From NCBI GenBank assembly GCA_003254925.1, contig QANZ01017153.1, positions 277,504-341,503 on the forward strand: a DNA stretch of 64,000 nucleotides, written 5' to 3'. Below, in pieces: positions 17,149 through 28,686 of the stretch; positions within the stretch are counted from its first letter, which is position 1, and every line of letters starts with the position of its first letter. Position numbers and translations under genes: made by a program. This stretch comes from Chamaecrista fasciculata. Its lineage: Eukaryota > Streptophyta > Magnoliopsida > Fabales > Fabaceae. The notes beneath the pieces were generated by a model. The model was not told where the DNA came from. It saw only the letters and a program-made list of their open reading frames with translations, and did no database searches.

Positions 17149-18042
17149 GGCTTACGTGCACTTTTGGTCCCATAACTATGACAAAGGTTTCATTTTGGTC
17201 CCATAACTTTTTTTGTTGCAATTTTGGTCCCATAACTATGACAAAGGTTTCAATTTGGTCCCATAACTTTTTTTGTTGCAATTTTGGTCCCATAACTATG
17301 ACAAAGGTTTCATTTTGGTCCCATAACATTTTTTGTTGCAATTTTGGTCTCATAGCTTCTCAAAAGGTTCCACTGTTAGTCCCTTGGTGAATTCCATTTA
17401 TATTTAGCCGTTAAGTATGACGTAGCATAGTGACTAGGATCATGATGTGGCAAAATAAGATGAAGTGGACTGAAATAGGAACTATGTGCAACATATTAAA
17501 ACTTATCTATACCCAACCACAATATATACAAAGAGTGGTACTTCCTCTTTCTCGTCAGCCCAACGGGACTTCCTCTTCCTCGTTCCGCTTCCCGATTTGT
17601 CGTCGCCGCCGCTTTGGTCGTTCGACTTTGGCTGAGGATCCCATCGACTTTGTCAGTGCCTTCTGCTTGAAGTCTCTTCTTCCCCACCAGATTGGTCCCT
17701 GTCAGTACCACTCTTTGTATATATGGTGATTGGGTATAGATAAGTTTTAATATGTTGCATATAGTTCCTATTTCAGTCCACTTCATCTTATTTTGCCACA
17801 TCATGATCCTAGTTACTATGCCACGTCATACATAACAGCTAAATATAAATGGAATTCACCAAGGGACTAACAGTGGAACCTTTAATTTTGAGAAGTTATG
17901 GGACCAAAATTGCAACAAAAAATGTTATGGGACTAAAATGAAACCTTTGTCATAGTTATGGGACCAAAATTGCAACAAAAAAAGTTATGGTACCAAAATG
18001 AAACCTTTGTCATAGTTATGGGACCAAAAGTGCACTTAAGCC
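17149..18042. mobile_element. Long foldback Mutator-like element, 894 bp
   Basis: Ends GGCTTACGTGCACTTTTGG and the inverted GGCTTAAGTGCACTTTTGG, flanked by exact 9-bp duplications TAAAAAATA (17140-17148 and 18043-18051). The arms are very long, about 370-390 bp, leaving a non-repeated core of about 160 bp near 17535-17705. In the left arm a ~60-bp unit ('ttttggtcccataactatga') stands in tandem about three times; the right arm has fewer. The core is notably GC-richer (cgtcgccgccgctttggtcg), unlike the arms, and could be captured host DNA. Reading frames through the arms are repeat artefacts. Confidence 0.9.
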
Positions 18043-18051
18043 TAAAAAATA

Positions 18052-19230
18052 TTACATAGAGGGACATTTAAAGTAAGAAACTACTACTAAAAGCTAGTGT
18101 ACTATATTTTGATCTATGGTTAATTTATTAAAGAAAGAAAACTACAGAATTAACATAAATATATTTCACATCACATCAACAATAATCATGCAATGATGTA
18201 TGTGTGCTAAATTCAAATTCCTTGACATGATGAACTTCTAGATAAGTTGAAATAATGCGGTTTAATTAATTTACTCTTTCTATTGTATCTTAATTAAGAT
18301 TAAGATATTGCCAAATCTACCTAAAGTTTTTTTTTTCTTTTTTTGGGGGGGGGGGGGGGGGGGGGGNAATAAAGCAGAAGAAGAAACACAGATGTTTACT
18401 TTAATTATTCGATCGGAAGTCAATAAAAGGGTGCAAAATAGAGTCTTATTTTTTTTTTTATGAGAAAATAGAGTCTTATTTTAATTACATATAAACAAGA
18501 ACGATCACGAATGATGTTTCATCCCTAAGCAACAGAAACCCTAGCTAATATATATGTTAAAGTAAATAATGCAAAAAAGCCCTCTTGAATTTTAGAATCT
18601 CACAAATAGTCCCTTGAGTTTTCAAAATGGCGGTTGAGTCATCAATCTTTTATAGGAAAAAGTAGACTTTTGATCATTTAACTTAATTAGAGTTAACTTT
18701 TACTTTTATCTCTTAAATTTTATTAAATTCACATTTATTTCTTAACTTTCAAAAAATTATGAAATAATTTTTAGCTGCTATCACAGTTAATTTAGTACTT
18801 ACAAAAAAAGCTTAGAAAGATACTGAGGCCAATGTTAATATAACCTATTAATTATATACGTAAAACAAACAAAAAATACTCTCCTTTTTTTTATAATATC
18901 CTTTTTATTAGCTAAATTAACATTGTTATAGGTAAAAAAAAATTGGATAATTTTTTAAAGTTAAAAAAGAAAACTAATCAAATATTTAAGGAACAAAATA
19001 AAACATGACTTTAGATTAAAGAACCAAAAGTATATATACTTTCTTATATATAAAAAAAGTATACATACTCTAATTTAGTAATTTAGGTCATTCTGTTTAA
19101 GTTATTTTTAATGGTAATGATGAGTAACTCATTCTTTTTAAACCTCAATTCCTCAAATGTTTTTTTTTAATTCCTCAAATGTTAGTTGAGAAACAATTGC
19201 ATTGAATTAAGTATATATAATTTGGATTTA
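18052..19230. other. AT-rich intergenic DNA with a G homopolymer
   Basis: No gene seen. A 22-base G run ending in N (18345-18367) marks a sequencing or assembly difficulty. Phrases such as 'gtcccttgag' near 18611 resemble decayed foldback elements but no boundaries can be defended. Confidence 0.5.
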
Positions 19231-19402
19231 TCTAAGATGTGCCCTAGGACACATTTTAAGGTTTCTTCTGATTGGTTAGTACAACATCTCATATATTGAA
19301 ATTTACAAAAATTCATTTAAAAGATAATTTTTCATATTTGAAAATTCACTTGACCAATCAAAAGAAATCTTAACATGTGCCTTAATGGCACATGTTAGAA
19401 GA
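19231..19402. mobile_element. Palindromic MITE, ~170 bp
   Basis: The left arm TCTAAGATGTGCC...TTTCTTCTGATTGGT pairs with the right arm ACCAATCAAAAGAAAT...GGCACATGTTAGAAGA, with a short AT-rich centre. Clearly a foldback; no target duplication was recognised, so the superfamily is open. Confidence 0.6.
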
Positions 19403-19417
19403 ACCCATATAATTTTT

Positions 19418-19593
19418 CTAGAGGCTTTGCGTGCCCTAATGGGCACGCAAATATATATGTAAAATAAATTAGGGACTAAATCGTTAACTCAGTAAAAAAG
19501 AAAGGATCAAATAATAATTTTTCTCTTATTATTAATTTTGTACTATAGGTTTAAAATGTGGACGAGAAAGGGGTGGAGCCATATAATATAAGA
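19418..19593 (-). mobile_element. Short Helitron-like element, copy 2
   Basis: On the minus strand it begins TCTTATATTATATGG and ends with a perfect 8-bp stem hairpin, GCGTGCCC-ATTA-GGGCACGC, then AAAGCCT and CTAG. Hairpin plus CTRR is the Helitron 3' signature. The base after CTAG is A rather than the expected T, so the assignment is not secure. It shares most of its sequence with 7211-7368. Confidence 0.55.
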
Positions 19594-20180
19594 TATAGTC
19601 ATTTGAGCACGTGATGTTACAAATAAATTAGCAACTGTTACGGCGGGAAATATAAACAGAATAATTTATTTGTTGAAGAGTTAAGGTGATTCTAGCTAGT
19701 TCAAAGAATCACCAATTTATAAATGACCCGATTTTCAATACATAAGATTTTTTTTTATATATATTTTTCCATTCATTTAATTTAAATAAATCTCAAGCAC
19801 ATACGAGTACACGACACAAGTACATTTGTTACTTGTACAACTCACTTTGATATATATTGTTGTAACATTAGTGAAATAAAAATGTAATTAGTTAGAAATG
19901 TCTAAAGGGTCACAACACTAATCATTTTCTTCCTTCTCTAAATTCCTTGGCTCTAATCATTGATTTGGGCAGGAAGACGATGGAGGAACCACTTTTAGTT
20001 ACTAACCAGCACTAGTGGTGGTCTTGATGTATATTTCATATCTTTCTCTTTTTCTCTTTTTCAACTTTTCTTTATTTACTCTCCTAAACATAGATGTTTT
20101 TATATATATATATATATATTACACTCATAATGTTATTTTCATAGGTATTAATGGAGCAATAACATTGATCATTAATTTTA

Positions 20181-20689
20181 GAGTAAATTATACTTTGGTA
20201 CCATAAAGTATGAATTCATTCCACTTCGGTACCCTGTTATTTTAAAAGTGATATTTTAATACTCTGTTTTATTCGTCGTTAGCACTTTGGTACTTAAATT
20301 TTTTTTTCCGTCACTTTTTGATGGAAAAAACCATGTGCATGTCACGTGCATGGTAAAAAATACGAAATCCACTCTTTTAAACTCAAATTTCACAATTCAG
20401 CCTAAAAAAACACCAGATCCTCTACCTTTAATTCAAGTACATACTAAATCGTATGTTTTTTAAGGCTGAATTGTTAAATATTAGTTTATGATGGTGGATC
20501 TCGTATGTTTTTTTATCATGCACATGACCTACACGCCATTTTTTTCTTCAAGAGGTAACAAAAAAAAGTTTTGGGTACCAAAGTGCTAACTGCGAATAGA
20601 ACATGGTACCAAAATGTGTCACTTTTGAAAGAACTGTGTACCAAAGTGAAACCGGTCCATATCTTAAGGTACCAAAGTGTAATTTACCC
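20181..20689. mobile_element. Mutator-type MITE with 'ggtaccaaagtg' ends, 509 bp
   Basis: Ends GAGTAAATTATACTTTGG and the inverted GGGTAAATTACACTTTGG, with exact 9-bp duplications TTAATTTTA (20172-20180 and 20690-20698). Its ends match those of the much larger element at 25187-51005, so it may be a deletion derivative or a co-mobilised relative of that family. Confidence 0.9.
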
Positions 20690-20698
20690 TTAATTTTA

Positions 20699-21528
20699 TA
20701 TATATATTTCTTTTCCTTTTGAATTGTACATATATATGCTCCTTAATGGTTATCCTAAAAGCACGTATTAGCTTTGTCAAATTACAGCAAAGCAGCATGA
20801 TTCCAACTTCGTATTTGGGTTTTTACTTGTGTAGTCATTCATCATTAACCATGATTACATAACAAAATGATCTCGAAACACTATGGTTAGTTGCATAACA
20901 ACAATCTGACAGATCACCAATCCACAAAACCAAGAAATTGGTTTTTTCTGTTCTTCTCTTACCAATACTACCTTCTAACTTGACATCTTTCATTTTTAAT
21001 TAATTATTTATATTTACTTTGTATTTTTTTTTAATCATAAACTCTCCTTTTTATTCCTTTAGTCTGATTTTAAAAAAAATAGAGAGAAGAGGAAAGATTG
21101 AAATCATTTACTAGCTAGGAAGTTTGTCAAAAGTATAATTTATATCACAGATTAAAACAAAGGGGTGAAAATGAAATCATTGAGCTCCGACAACCTAGAA
21201 GACAGAACTATAGGACAAGAACAGTAGCCTTGAAGTTGTTTAATTAAAGCTTTAATATTATCTTTGGCCAAAACAAAAGTTGATATTATTAGCTTTTGAT
21301 CAGACGTGTCTCTCTCTAATAAGATTCCTAAGAGGAATCATAAATCTGCCGGCAGCACTGATTACACTTTCGACTCAGAAAAATTATTACATGAATTGGA
21401 AAAGAAAAATCTCTTGTTTTAGGTTTGTTAGAAATATGACGCATTGCCCAAATTGCCCACACACACACAAGATAGAGAGAGAGAGAAAATAGAATACACA
21501 GAATTTTCCACTATATATATATTTATTA
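20699..21528. other. Intergenic DNA, no gene seen
   Basis: AT-rich sequence including a GA microsatellite-like tract near 21472-21486. No supported gene or complete mobile element. Confidence 0.5.
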
Positions 21529-22170
21529 GGTCAAAGTATAATTTTGGTCTTTTTTTTATTGAATAGGTTGAAATCCAGTCATTTATATTTTTTTGTTACA
21601 ATTTTGGTCTTCTAAGTTTTCTAAAAATTTCACTCATTGGTCTCAACGATTGAATGTGGTCATATATCTTTTATTTCAAGTTCAAATGTGACGAGTCTTG
21701 AGCTACATGTTATTTTTTACGAGTCCTTTCTTTTTACAATTGAGACCATCAACAAAGTCTAATTAGGCTACGAAAGTGGATCGCTTGTTTCATAGTCAGA
21801 CAGACAAAGTTGGTTATATCTCTATGATTTTAAATCCAATTGCAATAGTTCAAATTAAAGTTACAGGTTACTCTTGTTGAGTACTTTTTCTGCTCAGTTA
21901 GGATCGTCAACAAATAAAATCAAATCAGGCCTAAAAGCGGTTTCCATAATTTTTCATTTTTTGGTTCCAAAACCATTGTCAGGCCCAATTTGACCTCAGT
22001 TGTAGGCGATCCCAACTGGATAGAAAAATGACTCATTAAGAGTAATGCGTAGCTCCAAACTTGTTGTAATGGCTTTGAAACAAGAGAGATATTACAAGCA
22101 TCGCCCGTTTGACTGTGAAACATAAAGCCCACTTTGAAGCCAAATTTGACCTTATAAGTTGATAGCCTAA

Positions 22171-24887
22171 TGAAGCACCCGTCATAATGTGCGAAACAAT
22201 CAAATTAAATACTCAAACTATGCCTCAGTACTATATTAATATATAGTAATGTACATAACTCAAGATCGATCTGTCGTGAAACTCTAAGATGAATTGGAAA
22301 GATTGTGCTAGGTTGAATCAAGTAGAGAGATCAATAATTAAAATAATAATAAAACAATAACAAATGATACTTGACATTGAGAATTACATGGATAGGACTT
22401 TCCTTGTCCAAAATAATTATGGAGTTGAAGTGCCACTTTAATTATGCTAAGAACCACATCCAATTGTATAGTATATCACGCAAACATGAAGATAATCTAA
22501 TTATAATCGACTTTATAATTCATCCCAAATAGCTATGAAATTATAACTCTGAATATAACGTTCAATGAAAAACAATGTCGAAGAAAGAGATTTAGAATAG
22601 ATAACTCAACTAATTAACCAACAATGAATAAAATATGAGCACACTTTATTAACCATATATGAATGAATCTACTAGTGCCAATACAAGTACAATTGATAAA
22701 ACTGTATGAAAGAATTAAGAGCAATCATATATCTAGAAATATTTACAAATAGACACAACCATGAACTAGATGAAAATAATAAAGAACATAATTAAACAAC
22801 TCCCTAGAACTACGATCGATGAACTCTGGTTATTCGTCGGATTCCTCCTTTGGGTATTGAGAATTTAGCAGAGTAACAATGTGGCTTAAATGACGAAAAT
22901 GGTATATGGAACTGAAATTAATGAGCTCCATTTATAAGAAAAATTTTTTATCTTGCGCCACGGCTGTGTCGCCAGGCGCAAGTGACGGTGCAAGTAATTC
23001 TTGCAGATATTTGTGTAACAAATTAGATTCTCGAGATTCTGGAAATTGGAGAACTTTGCTTGCACTCCAAAAATTCTGGTGCCATTGTCTGCACTGCATC
23101 GCACAAACACGACGCAAATCCTCATCTTATCTGGTTCTATATTATGACGTCAGCATGACATCCTTCATGACATATTCTTGTGTCGCGGCTGCGCTGGATG
23201 ACAGCGCATGCCATAATTATAAGCTTGTTGACCGAGCACCCGTCGTAAGGTGCCAAGCAAGTCAAATTAAATTTTTACTCGAGCCTCGCAAGTATAAACT
23301 ATATTTATTAGAATATAGTATAGATGCTTAACCCAAGGTCAAACTCTCGCGGAACTTCGTGGTTAAAGATAACTATTATTTATATGAATGACTATGAATT
23401 TAGGTGAGGCTATAAAGATATTTATAAGAACAATTATATAAAGACACGGTAACGATAATTTAAAGATATCCTAGAGAATAATCATGAATTCTACTATCAT
23501 AGTTCATCAAGACACAGGATTGACATATTCCTTTAATTATGTCACAAACCACATTCAAAGATATTATCGAAACTTCGAATATAACCAAGAACAATGGTGA
23601 AAGATATAAGATTAGGATAGGTAACTCATTTTAAAACTAGGTTTATGAGCAATTTTCCAAAGCTCTTCGGGACAATCTATATTATTGCCACATCGGAACA
23701 ACAAACAAATATAAGTAATAAAGAACAATCATAATTATATAATCTAAGATATGTAAACCACTCTTTAGCAAACCTTAAAGAGCAACTTCATTAATCGTGA
23801 GAGAGACAAACTCCGGGAATGTCAAGGTCTCATTACTTTAACAATGTTTGATCTACCAATGCATATAATTGTACTTCGAAATAAAACACTTAGTTCTAAG
23901 AGCAATCAATGAATAAACATAATTAAATAACAACTCCCTGGACTATGAAGAACGATGAACTTCGGATTCCTTCATGATACTCCTCTAGGATAAGGAACGC
24001 TTAGGCTCTCATCATAGAGAAACCTATTGATAGCTACTCTACTCTACTCTACTCTGCCGCCAGTTGAGGTGCTGAGGCGTTTCTCTATTGTGAATTGGCG
24101 AATTGAGAAGTGGCATGAGAGCTCTATTTATAGTCAAAGTTAAGGAATATGGGCCGTTGGATGGTATCTTGATATCTTGAATCCTGGCCGTCCAAATCAT
24201 ATCTTGGAGCTTAATAAGTTACTTGTTGACGTCATACTCTTCCAAGAGTCCTGCGCCGCGAGAATTCTTATTTTGCGCCGGCGGCCCACGTGGAGGCGCA
24301 ACAATATCTTGTGCGATTTGATATCTTCTCGTTGATTCTAGATGATTCCCATTGGTTAGACCCTGTTTGGATATCTGAAACACTAAAAACCCATTAAATA
24401 GCACTTATTTATAAAATACAATAAATAAACACTAATTAACCTATTTTATCCACTTTATTCCACCATACCTTGGTGCAGCCCTTAGCATATTAATTGGTCT
24501 AATTATAATATATTATTATCATAAACACATTAAAAGAAGGCCATATAACTTGTTCACTTTTGGGCTGATCACTTGTCTACTCCTTATGAGTTTGTCTCTA
24601 CTATTGGTTTAGCTTAGTTGGGGGTCTTTATCTGTGATACTTGGCTTGAAACTACTTAAGCAAACGATTAAGCACCTCCTCTAACTTATGTAGAACACAA
24701 TGATAAATAATTAATAAGAAAACATTATTTGATTCATTATAATAATAAAATGTTATTTAATCAATTATTGTGTGCATCATCACTTTGATACAAGTCCTGA
24801 TACATTTTTTGATTCATTATCATAATAAAATGTTGTAAAATAATGTAAAAAGCATACCAAATAATATATCAAGATTTGGTCTGATCA
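22171..24887 (-). mobile_element. Old solo LTR of the gypsy-type family (fossil), interrupted by a younger solo LTR
   Basis: The outer pieces (22171-23228 and 24572-24887) together resemble one LTR of about 1.37 kb related to those of elements A and B: a start with 'caccgtc' and 'gtcaaattaaat' phrases, an internal 'gcgcc' rich patch, and the end GGTCTGATCA. No internal region is attached. Left boundary is approximate and no target duplication was found, consistent with greater age. Confidence 0.6.
23229..24571 (-). mobile_element. Solo LTR of the gypsy-type family (fossil)
   Basis: Reads TGACCGAGCACCCGTCGTAA at the left and ends GGGCTGATCA, matching the LTRs of element A. It is flanked by exact 5-bp duplications CTTGT (23224-23228 and 24572-24576). 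With no internal DNA, it is the product of LTR-LTR recombination. It sits inside an older LTR of the same broad family. Confidence 0.85.
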
Positions 24888-25721
24888 TAGACCCAATTGG
24901 ACAAAGAAAGAACTTGTCAAAAGCAAAATGTATCTCGATACTCAGCATTCAAACTTGAAATTAGAGAGATATGACAACATTCAATCGTTGGGATCAAAGA
25001 GGGATAGTTTTGGGAAACTTAGATGACCAAATTAAAATTGCAACAAACAAGATAAAGTGTTAGATTGCAACCTACCCCAAAGATAATGGACTAGAATTTC
25101 ACTTTGGCATATGACGGCGTCGTAAACGAGTCAAATTAATTATATTACCTTAGCCTCTTACTATAATTATATAATTAAATATAGTAGGGTAAATTACACT
25201 TTGGTACCCTGTGGTTTGACTCTATTTCACTTTGGTACCCTGTGGTTTGAAACCTAACACTTTGGTACCCTGAGATTTGGACCTTTAACACATTGGTACC
25301 CTCTAAACTTTTTCTGTCAATTTTTAACGGATCTTTAGCACCTGCATCTCACGTGTTATTTTTTTAAACCAAATTAGATTCACTTTCAAACAAACTGAAG
25401 ATCAAATCGTGCTATTCCAACCAAAACTCTCTCTCCATCTTCGTCTTCTCAATTCTCTCTTCATCAAAATCGCTATTCATCTTCTCTGCGTTGAAGACAA
25501 ACCATAATCTCTCTCTCAACACTCTCTTCTCTTCTCTTCTCTCTTCTCTCAAGCCTAATCTTCTCTTCGTAACCCAACTTTTTTCTGACTATTCTCTCTC
25601 AAATACTCTCAGTGACTCACTCTTTCTTTCTTTCTCTATCGCTCGCCATTTTTGGTTTTGTTTTGGTCTGTGATTTTGCCCTATTTAAGATATTGAAACC
25701 TATGTTTAATTTCTATATACG

Positions 25722-25780
25722 ATGCGTGGAAGGAAGCCGATGAAGAAGAGCGGTTTGTTGGCGTCGACGAAGGAGGAACA
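25722..25780 (+). pseudogene. Start of a basic AT-hook-like ORF carried by the Mutator-like element
   Basis: An ATG opens MRGRKPMKKSGLLASTKEE, a basic start with an AT-hook-like RGRKP core. The CACTA element interrupts the frame. Taking one copy of the 3-bp duplication, the frame continues at 31969. Origin unknown; it could be a captured host gene fragment or an element-encoded protein. Confidence 0.45.
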
Positions 25781-25980
25781 CACTACAAGAAAACAGCTGA
25801 TTTGTGACGGAATTTGTGACGGGATTTGGTTCCGTCACAGATGCCGTCACAAATTTGTCCACTTTCCGTCACAAATTTAGTAAAAGAACAAAGGCTAATT
25901 TTGTAACGGAATTCGTGTCAGAATTAGCCCGTCACAAATTTTCTGCGTTACAAACTTTAGCCCAACTTAAAAAAAAATTA

Positions 25981-27586
25981 TTTTATTTTATTTTGGCCCA
26001 AATTAACGCGCCTTTCCTCCTTCCTCAAAACCAAAATCGCGCCTTCCTCAAAAAAACCCTAAACTCTTTCACTCAAGACCTCTGTTCGCCTTCCTCAAAA
26101 TCGCTGCTTCCATTTTCCTCAAGACCTCTGTTCGCCTCCTCCGACGACCTCCTCTGACGACATCCTCTGCTTCCATTTTCACTCTTTCGCTGCTTCCATT
26201 TTCCTCAAGACCTCTGTTAGCCTCCTCTGACGACCTCCTCTGACGACCTCCTCTGACGCCTCCTCTACTTCATCCGTTCGCCTCTGTTCGGCGGAGATAG
26301 TCGGCAAATGGAACGCTGTCGGAGATAGCCCTCTGACTTCCTCTTCATCCTCCATTCTCACCGCTCTCACCCTCTTCTCCAGGTATTACTTTCTCTCTCC
26401 TCTCTCTCAAATATTCCCCGATTCTTCACGTCTGTATGGAACCTAGCTACTGGTAGTTTAGCCCTAAACTCTTGTTTTCACCTTTTGTTTGTGGTTAGTC
26501 CCCTTCTAGATTTGCGCGAAATTAATTGTTGATTCGGACTGTTTATTGGGTTTTGGGTGTTTCCATATGATCTGATTTAGTTATGTGATTCGATTGCTTT
26601 CATCTGATTGGGTATCGTATACTGCTTTTATAATGTACCGATTGCTTTCATCTGATTGGGTATCGTAAGAAACTATGAAATTGTGATCGGGGCTTTAGAT
26701 TGAATTTTTTTTTAATTTATTTCATTTACCTGGAAATACGAATTTTTCTTTTCATTGTGTTCTGGTTCTAGAATAGCATATCAATATATCATCCTTATTT
26801 CGTTAAGAAAATGAAGAATAATAGGCTTTCTGTGAGGTTGCTGATCTAGTTGGTTGGTCATTTTCATAATGTTATCTGTATTCTGTATACCTCAGTCTGA
26901 TTGATTAATCATTGATGTCCTAATTGTAGTTTAAAATTTAGTAACAGTGTTACATTAGCCTTCATTTGAACTAGGATCATTATCTTTATAGAATTGGACC
27001 TTGTATTGACAACTGCCACAAACCTATGTGTAAATCACTTCTGGAAGTGGAATTGACCTATGTGTAAATCACTTCTGGAAGTGGAATTTTTCAGATCATA
27101 AATATTGGCACATAGGATAATTTGGGAGAATATTCAAGTTAAAAATTATAATCAAGTCAGAACTAGTTTTTGTCTTTTTTATTAATTTATTCATTAGTTT
27201 TCAAACAACATATATAACACGGTTTCCCAAATATATAGATAGATAGATAAATAATCCTATATTGTAATATTGTCTCTTAGCTTGTCTTTAATTTTTTTTA
27301 TATTACTTCTCTTTTGCTCACATGGGATTTCAAGTCTTGAATTAATTATTAGTTAAGTCCTCATTAATTTGATGATCTACTCTAGTTAATTGGCTTGCTA
27401 TGTACTGTTGTTATACCTGCTTGTTAGTCACATTTTTTTGATGCATAAAGCGTGAACAAGTAGTAATTAGAGACTGAGTATATTAAATTAAGTACAAGCT
27501 TTTGTGCCTGTTCCAGGACTTCATCTCCTCCCATATTCGTTTTGTTGGATAGGTAGGACATAACAACTAAGATATAAATATAAAAG
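25981..27586 (+). other. CACTA 5' non-coding region
   Basis: Between the subterminal repeats and the first transposase exon. It contains a CT-rich stretch with 'cctcctctgacgacctcctc' units repeated in tandem (about 26120-26265), a GT-containing probable splice donor zone near 26380, and AT-rich intron-like DNA. This looks like a leader exon and a long 5' intron; the exact junctions are not certain. Confidence 0.4.
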
Positions 27587-28598
27587 ATGGATGTGCCTGA
27601 GAATCGAAAATGGATGTATAATAGGACAGGTCCTCGTCGAGGTGGGATTACAGATGAATTTGTAAGGGGTGTTGATGAGTTTATTTCTCATGCATGCCAA
27701 TTACCATCGTTTTCGGTTGGGGGTAAGATTAGATGCCCATGTGCGAAATGTAAATGTAGGAGATATTTGGATCCTGAGTTGGCAAAGTATCATCTTTATA
27801 AGAATGGATTTAAGGAGAATTATGGTCATTGGACCTCACATGGGGAAATGTTGCCAGAATTTCAACCTGTTGAACCTGAACAGTCACAGGACGAAAACGC
27901 TTTCCATGGGGATTATGAGGCAATGGTGATTGATGCAGCTGGGCCAAGTTTTAGAGAAAACTTGGAGGATAATGTCAATGAGGCTCCTAATGCAGATACA
28001 AAAGCATTCTTTGATATGTTGTTTGCTGCACAGGCCCGTTTTTGGGAGGGTTGTTCTCACTCAGAACTGTCAGTAATAGTAAGGTTGCTAAGTATCAAGG
28101 CAGACTACAACTTGACGGTGCAATGTTATAATGAGATATTACAGCTCATTAGAGAAATATTGCCACCAAATAATCAAATGCCCTCAGACTTTTATAGAAC
28201 TAAGAAAAAGGTTGCAAAATTGGGTCTTGGTTATGTAAAGATTGACTGTTGTGTTAATGGGTGTATGTTATATTATAAAGATGATGAGAAATTGTCTGAA
28301 TGTAAATTTTGCGGGCATCCTAGATACAAGTCGAGTACAGATCCTGGTAAACAAAAGCAAGTGCCAAATAAGCAAATGTGGCACTTACCGTTGATTCCTA
28401 GGCTCCAAAGACTATTTGCTTCACCTGTGACAGCTAAAGAAATGAGATGGCACCATGATTACCGTCGAGGGCCAGGTGTGTTATCCCACCCTTCAGATGG
28501 AGAAGCATGGAAATTATTTGATCAAGCCCACCCCAATTTTGCTTTTGATCCACGAAATGTTAGGCTTGGCCTTTGTTCTGATGGATTTACTCCATTAG
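27587..28598 (+). CDS. CACTA TNP2-like transposase, N-terminal part only
   Basis: The ATG opens MDVPENRKWMYNRTGPRRGG. Residues 1-90 form the plant transposase-associated domain: ITDEFVRGVDEFISHA, then a zinc-binding-like cluster CPCAKCKC (about 49-56), then YHLYKNGFKENYGHWTSHGE. Next come FFDMLFAAQ...LYEGC-like residues, the usual TNP2 region KVAKLGLGYVKIDCCVNGCM with CKFCGHPRYK, and the RLQRLFASP/MRWHH segment. It stops at GLCSDGFTPLG by a likely donor (CATTAG|GTAATT). TNP2 proteins normally run on for several hundred residues with the DDE catalytic core; that core is absent here. Codons read on past the donor into an intron-like AT-rich stretch, so the printed end is the inferred splice site. 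Confidence 0.85.
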
Positions 28599-28686
28599 GT
28601 AATTATTTTTTATCTCTAACTTTTTATGTTGAATCTTAAATTTATTTATATTAACATTGATCTCAATGTTTAATTTTTTTTTTTAG

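Larger units (their letters stand above)
21529..25108. mobile_element. Old inverted-repeat (Mutator-like) element holding two nested LTRs
   Basis: The left end GGTCAAAGTATAATTTTGGTC-like sequence pairs with the right end read in reverse (GCCAAAGTGAAATTCTAG). Deeper phrases also pair: 'tgttacaattttggtcttctaagtt' opposite the right arm near 25010-25050, and 'caacgattgaatgtggtcata' opposite 24970-24995. The arms extend for more than 300 bp and are clearly diverged. No target duplication can be read, because retroelement B begins a few bases past the right end. It looks like the oldest layer of the nest. Confidence 0.7.

Noticed and set aside
17133-17390. Repetitive frames encoding 'FGPITMTKVSFWSHN' on one strand and 'MGPKLQQKKLWDQ' on the other
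   Set aside because: These are translations of the 60-bp tandem units in a foldback transposon arm, not a repeat protein.
22906-23331. 141-codon plus-strand frame
   Set aside because: It spans the junction of two nested LTRs and is antisense to them; a chance frame.
25187-25330. CRISPR-like array of regularly spaced 'actttggtaccctg' repeats
   Set aside because: The repeats are subterminal units of a plant Mutator-like element with a matching inverted arm; the genome is eukaryotic.
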